NCBI GenBank assembly: GCA_031259505.1
Contig: JAIRLL010000046.1
Coordinates: 1-5,658, forward strand
Origin: Tannerella sp.
GTDB taxonomy: Bacteria; Bacteroidota; Bacteroidia; Bacteroidales; Tannerellaceae
Direction of reading: 5' to 3'
DNA: 5,658 bases
The translations under genes and the position numbers were made by a program. The notes under the pieces are model-generated. The model searched no databases. It was not told the DNA's origin and saw only the letters and a program-made list of their open reading frames with translations. Positions 1 to 5,658 of the stretch are shown here, piece after piece. Within the stretch, counting starts at the first letter, position 1. Every line of letters begins with the position of its first letter.

Positions 1-2
1 AA

Positions 3-3000
3 AGCCAGTGGCTCACCAACATGGTAGACAAGTTGCCACTGATAAATCTAACCCAGCCGAGCCAAATCACTTTTAACGCCGAATTTGCACATCTGATTGC
101 CGGACACTACGAAAGCGAATATTCGGGCAAACATTCGTATCTGGATGATTTTGAATCGACTCAAAGCAATTTCGACTTGCTCAATCCCTATCCGTGGGCA
201 TTGGCGAGCGTGCCTTACGACAATTCCGCCAATTCGCTTTTCCCCGAAGCCGCGCTCGTCAACGACGTCAACTACGGCAAAAACCGTGCCCTGTTTGCCT
301 GGTATTACATCGACGGACTGTTTACGCGAAAAAATTCGTCGCTCCGCCCGTCGCATATCACCGAAGACGACATCTCGAACCACTACACCCGCGCGGTCAG
401 CTACGACGAACTTTTCCCGAAAAAAGAACTGGCTTACAACGAAAACAACTCGCTGTATGTCCTCAATTTAGCCTTCTATCCAAACGAAAGAGGCCCCTAC
501 AACCTCGACGTGACCGACATCAATCCTGACGGCACGCTGGCCAATCCCGAAAAACGGTGGGGTGGCATGATGCGCCGCATCGAACAGAGTGATTTCGAAG
601 TCGCAAATATCGAATATGTAGAATTTTGGGTGATGGATCCGTTCATCTACAACAGAGAAACGGCAACAGGTGGAGATTTGTATCTTAATCTCGGAGAAAT
701 ATCGGAAGACATCCTTAAGGACGAAAAGAAATTCTTCGAAAACGGATTACCCGTCAACATCGACATGTCGCAGGTCGACACCACCGTGTGGGGCAAAGTG
801 CCGCGCCAGCAAAGCACGGTCTATGCCTTTGACAACACGGCCGGAACGCGCAGACTGCAGGATGTCGGGCTGAACGGACTTTCCAGCGAGGAAGAGAAAG
901 AATTTCCCGCCTACCGGACATACATCGAACAGTTGAGAAACAGGCTCGCCCCCGAAACCGTATCCGTAATGATGAACGACCCCTACTCGCCGTTCAACGA
1001 CCCTGCAGGTGATAATTATCACTATTTCAGAGGTTCGGATTTTGACCGCGAACAGGCGGACATCCTCACGCGCTACAAGCGGTATAACGGCACGGAAGGC
1101 AATTCCACTGCTTCGGAAGATTCACCGGAACGTTATGACATCTCGGCCAAAATGATTCCCGACGTAGAAGACCTGAATCAGGATAACACCCTGAACGAAA
1201 ACGAGAAATATTACGAATACAAAATATCCATCCGCCCCGGGGATATGGAAGTGGGGCAGAACTGCATCGTCAACAAGCGCGTCAAGGAAGTCAGGCTGGA
1301 AAACGGAACGAGAGAAAACGTCACCTGGTATCAGTTTAAGATTCCTGTCAGGGAATATATGCGCAAAGTAGGCGCTATTCAGGACTTTAAGACCATCCGG
1401 TTTATGCGCGTGTACATGACCGGATTTCGTGAGTCGACCATCCTCCGCTTTGGCACATTTGCGCTTGTCCGCGGCGAATGGCGTACCTACACGCACGATT
1501 TGTCTAATGCCATCGTTTCGGACGGACGGCTGGATGTGACCTCTATCAATATAGAAGAAGATGGCGACCGCGAGCCGGTCAACTACGTGCTTCCGCCCGG
1601 CGTGACGCGCATGATTGACCCGAGCCAGTCGCAACTCGTACAGCAAAACGAACAGGCGCTTTCGCTCAAGGTCGCCAACCTCGGCTCGCAGGACGCAAGA
1701 GCGATATACAAAACAACATTTTATGATCTGCGCCGCTACAAACGCCTGCAGCTTTTTGTTCACGCCGAGAAACTGATTTCCGAAAATGCAACCGAACTGA
1801 ACGATGGCGAACTGTCTGTCTTCATGCGGCTGGGTTCGGACTACAAAAACAACTATTACGAATATGAAGTGCCGCTGAACCTTACACCGCCTTCGCCTCC
1901 GGGAGGCTACCGCGACAATACGGCAGACAGAATGACCGTTTGGCCACAGGAAAACATGTTTGATTTCAGGATGGATGTGCTGACAGACCTGAAACTCAAA
2001 CGGAATCGAGCCAAACGTGAAGGTCGGAACGACGCAGGTTATCATATGGTGTTTTCGGACTATGATCCCAACAATACGCGAAACAAAATAAGCGTCGTCG
2101 GAAATCCCAGCCTTGCGGAAGTAAAAACCATCATGATCGGCATACGCAACAACTCCAAGGATGTCAGAAGCGGTGAAGTATGGGTCAACGAATTGCGCTT
2201 GACCGACTTCGACGAAAGCGGCGGATGGGCGGCCAACGGAAACCTGAATGTCGCCCTCTCCGACCTGGGGACAGTCAATGCCAGCGGACGCATCGAAACG
2301 GCCGGATTCGGCGGACTGGAACAGTCCATCAGCGAACGCAGCATGGACGACTACGCCCAGTATTCCGTTGCTGCTTCCATACAGTTGGGAAAATTGTTCC
2401 CCGAAAAGGCAAGGGTCACTCTTCCTCTCTACTATTCTGTGTCCAGAGAAACCGTATCGCCTCAGTATACTCCGCTGGATCAAGATGTTAAACTGAAGGA
2501 TGCGCTGGACGTCGTAACGACCAAAGCCGAAAAAGATTCCATCAAAAGTTTCTCGCAAAACCAGACAACCATCAAGAGCTTTGCGCTGAACAACATAAGA
2601 GTCGACATAAGAAGCAAAACTCCAATGCCTTACGACCCATCCAATTTTTCGTTCTCGTACGTCTACAACGAAAACAAACGTACCAGTCCCGAAACCGCCT
2701 ACGAAACGACCAAAAATTATCAGGGGAATTTCGGATACAATTATTCTCCTTACGTCAAGCCGTTCACGCCTTTCGCCAAGTTGGAGAAAAACAATTCCTA
2801 TACGCGGTATATCAAGCAGTTTTCCGTCAACTATCTGCCGTCGAGTATCTCGTTCCATTCGTCGCTGCTGCGCAATTACTACGAGATGCAACTGCGCGAC
2901 CTGTCCAGTTCGGGTGCGCCGCCGGCATCTGCCGGACTGTTGTCGCTCAACCATCAGTTCTACATGGACCGCGCATTCAGCATACAATGGAGGCCGCTGA

Positions 3001-5102
3001 ATAACCTGGGTTTGGATTTCAATTCAGGTACAAACGCACGTATCGAAGAGCCGCGCATACAGGTCAACCGGAAACTGAATCCCGACGCCTATCAGGTGTG
3101 GAAAGACTCCGTAATGAAAAGCATCTACGACCTCGGGACGCCTTTGGCCTACGACCAGCGATTGAGCATAACCTATACGCCGCCGCTTCAGAGCATACCC
3201 ATTCTCGACTGGGTGAGCGGCAGTTTGTCCTACACCGCCGAATATAACTGGGAAAGGGGCGCCTTTATCGACGAAAGCATCGAATACGGAAACACCATCA
3301 AAAACCAGAACCAGATCAGCGTGCAAACCGCCTTGAACTTGCTGAGTCTGTACAACAAAGTGTCGTATCTGAAAAAAGTAAACCAGAAATTCGCTTCCGT
3401 GGCAGTAGACAACCGGCGCGTCCGCGACAACAGCAGAAGCAGGAGAAGCACAAAATTCGAAACGACGATTCAACTCAACCCCGACAGTGGAGTGATTGTC
3501 TCGCACGGGATGCTGACAAATAAAGTCCGCATCACCGCCCGTCGCGATTCGGACAGCACGTTATATCGCGGCCTCAAATACAAGGCGCTCGACTTTTCTC
3601 GCGTACGTATACTGAACAAAGATTCCATCAAAATCAAACTGACAATATACCCCGGCCCGCCGCCGACCGAAAATTTCCTTACGAAAGCGGGCGAATACAG
3701 CACACGTTTCCTGATGATGCTGCGCCGTGTAAACGTCAATGTCACGCAGTCGAAGGGCATGATGCTGCCGGGGTTTATACCCATGATTGGCGACTGGAAC
3801 GGACAAGCCCGCACTCCGCTCGGAAATGCACCCGGATGGGGATTCGCGTTCGGCGAAGTGAAGGAAAATTTCGTAAAGGAGGCCGTCGATAATCGCTGGC
3901 TGATAATGAACGGCGACAATATCATGCCCGCCACTATCAACAGCACAATGACAGTCAATGCTGTCGCCACGCTCGAACCTGCCGCAGGCTTGAAAATCGA
4001 CCTGAACGGTACGCGAAGCGACATGCGGGATACGGATATACAATATATGTACGCGGGAATGCCCACCACTTACGGCGGTACGTTTTCGATGACCACCATC
4101 GCTTTCGGCGGCATGTTCGCGGGCGAAGGAAGCGTCAAAAACGGATACACATCCAAGACGTTCAACACATTTCTCGCCAACCGCAATGTCATCGCCTCAC
4201 GGCTTGAGGCGCAATATGCCCGCACTGCCTATCCCGGGCACGGATTTATGGAAGGGCATCCGCTCGCAGGGCAACCCTACAATCCGGCGATGGGAGTCAG
4301 GCAAAATTCGTCCGACGTGCTGATTCCGTCGTTTCTTGCCGCATACACAGGTAAAGACCCTAAAAAGACAGGATTGTCGATTTTTCCGTCTGTTTTCAGC
4401 ATGTTGCCCAACTGGAGAGTTTCGTACGACGGACTGATTCAACTGCCGTTCATCAGAAAGAATTTCAAATCGATGGTGGTCAGTCATATGTACAGATGCG
4501 TGTACAACGTTGGCGGATACACTTCGTTCCTCAACTGGGTAGATGCAGGCGACGGACTGGGTTTTGCAAGCTCGCTCGACGGGCATCCGGTTCCCTCGTC
4601 GACATACGACATCGCGTCCATCAGCCTTACGGAAAGTTTTGCTCCGCTGATCGGCATAGAAGCTACTTTCAACAACAATATGACGATGGGTACAAAGTTC
4701 GCAAAGACGCGCAATATCAATCTGAATATCTCGTCGTTCCAGGTCGTTGAGACATTCTCGAACGACGTCACCATAAGTCTGGGATATAAATATGCCGATT
4801 TCAACAAAGTACTTAAAATGAGAAAGAAAGAAAATTTCAGCAACGACCTGACCGTGCGTCTCGACTTTACAGAACGCAAGAATCAGTCGCTCATACGCAA
4901 AATAGAAGACGGATATACTCAACCTACCCAGGGCGCGCTGGTACGCAATATCCAGTTGTCGGCAGACTATGCTTTCAGCAAAGCTGTAACGTTAAGGGCA
5001 TTTTACGATCTTCAAATCAATAAACCACTGGTTTCGAGCGCATCATATCCTACTTCCAACTCCAGTTACGGCGTCAGTCTGCGCATGTCGCTGGCGCAGT
5101 AG
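3..5102 (+). CDS. sprA: T9SS outer-membrane translocon SprA/Sov, 5'-truncated by the window
   Basis: Role (family knowledge): SprA/Sov is the very large single-chain beta-barrel (36 strands in Flavobacterium SprA) that forms the type IX secretion pore in the outer membrane and passes folded cargo to the cell surface. Seen here: 1,699 residues from the first in-frame codon to TAG at 5100-5102. The frame is open to the left edge (SQWLTN precedes the ATG at nt 21), so that ATG is internal. Known members are about 2,400-2,500 residues, so roughly 700-800 are missing. Family landmarks, in order (residues counted from nt 3): WGGMMR at 186-191; DFEVANIEY and FWVMDPF at 197-214; NLGEISEDILKD from 229; VDTTVWGKVP at 258-267; EVWVNELRLTDFDESGGWAA near nt 2175-2235; a YTPLDQDV block near 2466; LPGFIP and APGWGFAFGE at 3766-3858; LPNWRVSYDGL at 4404-4436; and a C-terminus ending YGVSLRMSLAQ. 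The second half is rich in alternating aromatic/polar stretches, as expected of barrel strands. No frameshift or internal stop is seen. Family assignment is very secure. The symbol is sprA or sov depending on the genus. Confidence 0.96.
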   Translation, partial: SQWLTNMVDKLPLINLTQPSQITFNAEFAHLIAGHYESEYSGKHSYLDDFESTQSNFDLLNPYPWALASVPYDNSANSLFPEAALVNDVNYGKNRALFAWYYIDGLFTRKNSSLRPSHITEDDISNHYTRAVSYDELFPKKELAYNENNSLYVLNLAFYPNERGPYNLDVTDINPDGTLANPEKRWGGMMRRIEQSDFEVANIEYVEFWVMDPFIYNRETATGGDLYLNLGEISEDILKDEKKFFENGLPVNIDMSQVDTTVWGKVPRQQSTVYAFDNTAGTRRLQDVGLNGLSSEEEKEFPAYRTYIEQLRNRLAPETVSVMMNDPYSPFNDPAGDNYHYFRGSDFDREQADILTRYKRYNGTEGNSTASEDSPERYDISAKMIPDVEDLNQDNTLNENEKYYEYKISIRPGDMEVGQNCIVNKRVKEVRLENGTRENVTWYQFKIPVREYMRKVGAIQDFKTIRFMRVYMTGFRESTILRFGTFALVRGEWRTYTHDLSNAIVSDGRLDVTSINIEEDGDREPVNYVLPPGVTRMIDPSQSQLVQQNEQALSLKVANLGSQDARAIYKTTFYDLRRYKRLQLFVHAEKLISENATELNDGELSVFMRLGSDYKNNYYEYEVPLNLTPPSPPGGYRDNTADRMTVWPQENMFDFRMDVLTDLKLKRNRAKREGRNDAGYHMVFSDYDPNNTRNKISVVGNPSLAEVKTIMIGIRNNSKDVRSGEVWVNELRLTDFDESGGWAANGNLNVALSDLGTVNASGRIETAGFGGLEQSISERSMDDYAQYSVAASIQLGKLFPEKARVTLPLYYSVSRETVSPQYTPLDQDVKLKDALDVVTTKAEKDSIKSFSQNQTTIKSFALNNIRVDIRSKTPMPYDPSNFSFSYVYNENKRTSPETAYETTKNYQGNFGYNYSPYVKPFTPFAKLEKNNSYTRYIKQFSVNYLPSSISFHSSLLRNYYEMQLRDLSSSGAPPASAGLLSLNHQFYMDRAFSIQWRPLNNLGLDFNSGTNARIEEPRIQVNRKLNPDAYQVWKDSVMKSIYDLGTPLAYDQRLSITYTPPLQSIPILDWVSGSLSYTAEYNWERGAFIDESIEYGNTIKNQNQISVQTALNLLSLYNKVSYLKKVNQKFASVAVDNRRVRDNSRSRRSTKFETTIQLNPDSGVIVSHGMLTNKVRITARRDSDSTLYRGLKYKALDFSRVRILNKDSIKIKLTIYPGPPPTENFLTKAGEYSTRFLMMLRRVNVNVTQSKGMMLPGFIPMIGDWNGQARTPLGNAPGWGFAFGEVKENFVKEAVDNRWLIMNGDNIMPATINSTMTVNAVATLEPAAGLKIDLNGTRSDMRDTDIQYMYAGMPTTYGGTFSMTTIAFGGMFAGEGSVKNGYTSKTFNTFLANRNVIASRLEAQYARTAYPGHGFMEGHPLAGQPYNPAMGVRQNSSDVLIPSFLAAYTGKDPKKTGLSIFPSVFSMLPNWRVSYDGLIQLPFIRKNFKSMVVSHMYRCVYNVGGYTSFLNWVDAGDGLGFASSLDGHPVPSSTYDIASISLTESFAPLIGIEATFNNNMTMGTKFAKTRNINLNISSFQVVETFSNDVTISLGYKYADFNKVLKMRKKENFSNDLTVRLDFTERKNQSLIRKIEDGYTQPTQGALVRNIQLSADYAFSKAVTLRAFYDLQINKPLVSSASYPTSNSSYGVSLRMSLAQ

Positions 5103-5129
5103 AATCATTTTCACGCGCAAAAAAGAAGA

Positions 5130-5144
5130 TTTTTTAAAAAAAAA
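5130..5144. promoter_or_regulatory. T6A9 tract upstream of the putative promoter
   Basis: Six T followed directly by nine A lie 25 to 39 bases upstream of the putative -7 element. A/T tracts at this distance can act as UP-like elements that bind the RNA polymerase alpha subunit, or they can bend the DNA. That role is inference from position and composition only. The tract also follows the sprA stop codon by 27 nt, so it could equally belong to the 3' end of that transcript. Confidence 0.3.
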
Positions 5145-5168
5145 TGAGCACAAGTCCAAAATATTTGC

Positions 5169-5176
5169 TTACTTTG
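5169..5176 (+). promoter_or_regulatory. Putative Bacteroidetes-type -7 promoter element
   Basis: TTACTTTG followed by T matches the known Bacteroidetes -7 consensus TAnnTTTG(Y) at all but one position (T instead of A at position 2). No good -33 TTTG box is found about 26 bases upstream of it; the sequence there is AATG at 5143-5146. The element lies 45-52 nt before the downstream ATG, which would place transcription start at roughly 5180-5185 and give a leader of about 35-40 nt. It would drive the acidic-repeat gene independently of sprA. Confidence 0.5.
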
Positions 5177-5182
5177 TGCCTC

Positions 5183-5204
5183 CATGAGGAAATAGTGCCT
5201 CATG
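5183..5204 (+). repeat. Perfect 7-bp inverted repeat (hairpin) in the leader
   Basis: CATGAGG at 5183-5189 and CCTCATG at 5198-5204 are exact reverse complements separated by the 8-nt loop AAATAGTG. The arms fall at or just after the start predicted from the -7 element, so the transcript could begin with this stem-loop. It could stabilise the 5' end of the mRNA, affect translation of the gene 17 nt downstream, or be a protein-binding operator. It is not followed by a U run, so it is not a typical terminator. The inverted repeat is read directly; any function is inference. Confidence 0.5.
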
Positions 5205-5220
5205 CTAATGGATATAGATT

Positions 5221-5658
5221 ATGATGGAACAAGAAACTAATCTGCCCAGCGAAAACGGCGAAGTAAATGAAACCGTTCAGGCAGAGCACACTCAGACTTC
5301 GGAAAAACGTCAGGAAGAAACGGCCGAAACAGTAATTGAAGCTAACGTGCAGGAAGAAGCTTCAACAGGAGAAACATGCGCCCTCCCGCAGGAAACAGGC
5401 GAGGAAGAACAGGAAGAAACAGTTGCCGAACCCGAACCTCCGGAAACTGCCGATCCAATACAGGAGACATGCGCCCTCCCGCAGATAGCGGATGAAAAAC
5501 AGGAAGAAGCGGTTGCCGAACCCGAACCTCCGGAAACTGCCGATCCAATACAGGAGACATGCGCCCTCCCGCAGGAAACGGGCGAGGAAAAACAGGAAGA
5601 AGCGGTTGCCGAACCCGAACCTCCGGAAACTGCCGATTCAATACAGGAGACATGCGCC
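5221..5658 (+). CDS. Acidic tandem-repeat protein of unknown function, N-terminal part only
   Basis: The frame is open from ATG at 5221 to the right edge (146 residues visible, 3' end outside). An in-frame TAG at 5215-5217 rules out a start further upstream. The adjacent ATG at 5224 is an equally possible start. There is no Shine-Dalgarno sequence, which is normal in Bacteroidetes. The protein begins MMEQETNLPSENG and has no hydrophobic segment, so no signal peptide or lipobox is present and a cytoplasmic location is likely. By my count it has about 40 Glu and 4 Asp against 4 Lys/Arg. Residues 1-50 are acidic and non-repetitive; from residue 51 there are 30-31-residue repeats with Pro/Glu-rich segments (AEPEPPETAD) and one Cys per unit (residues 53, 84, 114, 145). 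The visible part looks disordered, probably an extension before a folded domain outside the window. Acidic leaders of this kind occur on Bacteroidetes DUF349-family proteins, and the opening residues recall them, but this is only a weak guess. The gene is in the same orientation as sprA, 118 nt downstream, and probably has its own promoter. Confidence 0.85.
   Translation, partial: MMEQETNLPSENGEVNETVQAEHTQTSEKRQEETAETVIEANVQEEASTGETCALPQETGEEEQEETVAEPEPPETADPIQETCALPQIADEKQEEAVAEPEPPETADPIQETCALPQETGEEKQEEAVAEPEPPETADSIQETCA
5371..5658 (+). repeat. In-frame tandem repeats of 93/90/93 bp, fourth copy cut by the window end
   Basis: Units start at 5371, 5464, 5554 and 5647, each opening with codons for ETC and continuing ALPQ where visible. 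Unit lengths are 31, 30 and 31 residues. A 63-nt block (5422-5484) recurs unchanged at 5512-5574, and unit 3 differs over the comparable stretch by one base (CCA to TCA, Pro to Ser). The variable part follows ALPQ: ETGEEEQEET, IADEKQEEA and ETGEEKQEEA. Near identity at the DNA level, including third codon positions, points to recent duplication by slippage or unequal recombination. The one-codon length difference keeps the frame. The total copy number is unknown because the array runs out of the window. Confidence 0.95.

Noticed and set aside
1122..2987. 621-codon open frame on the minus strand, antisense to sprA
   Set aside because: It lies wholly within the confidently assigned sprA frame. 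Its translation is a Val/Arg/Phe/Cys-rich sequence with no recognisable domain, as expected when a GC-balanced gene lacking certain codons is read in reverse.
4197..4922. 241-codon minus-strand open frame near the 3' end of sprA
   Set aside because: It is a shadow of the conserved C-terminal barrel region. It has no family resemblance and no promoter evidence.
5119..5135. Possible terminator after sprA: A6-GAAGA-T6
   Set aside because: The stem is made only of A-T pairs with no GC-rich part, so it would be very weak. It is not a convincing intrinsic terminator.
5371..5391. Cys in TCAL as a lipoprotein lipidation site
   Set aside because: It is at residue 53, has no preceding hydrophobic signal segment, and recurs in every repeat unit.
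5342..5653. Minus-strand frame with repeated units opposite the acidic-repeat gene
   Set aside because: Its periodicity merely mirrors the tandem repeats of the + strand gene. The + strand frame has a start codon, an upstream in-frame stop and a promoter candidate.
5371..5658. CRISPR-like array
   Set aside because: The units are contiguous 90-93 bp coding repeats that keep the reading frame and have no unique spacers between short repeats.

Overview
The window holds most of one very large gene and the beginning of a second, both on the + strand. The large gene (nt 3-5102) matches, motif after motif, the family of SprA (Flavobacterium) and Sov (Porphyromonas), the outer-membrane translocon barrel of the type IX secretion system (T9SS). 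This system is restricted to the Bacteroidetes/FCB group, so the organism is almost certainly a member of the Bacteroidota. A Bacteroidetes-style -7 promoter element and the lack of a Shine-Dalgarno sequence before the second gene fit this. Genus cannot be told from the window.

Layout: nt 1-5102 is the 3' part of sprA/sov, open at the window's left edge, with roughly 700-800 N-terminal residues outside the window. nt 5103-5220 is a 118-nt intergenic region. It contains a T6A9 tract, a likely -7 promoter element (TTACTTTG) and, at the expected transcription start, a perfect 7-bp inverted repeat. nt 5221 to the right edge is the N-terminal part of an acidic protein. From residue 51 it consists of tandem 30-31-residue repeats, each beginning ETCALPQ, and the window ends inside the fourth copy.

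How they work together: SprA/Sov would sit in the outer membrane and pass folded T9SS cargo to the cell surface. The downstream gene appears to have its own promoter and no signal peptide, so nothing here ties it to secretion. Its identity is unresolved, with a DUF349-type protein as a weak guess. I found no RNA genes, mobile elements, CRISPR arrays or convincing rho-independent terminator. The secretion gene looks like an ordinary member of a known family. The least explained parts are the Cys-containing acidic repeat array and the hairpin leader in front of it.
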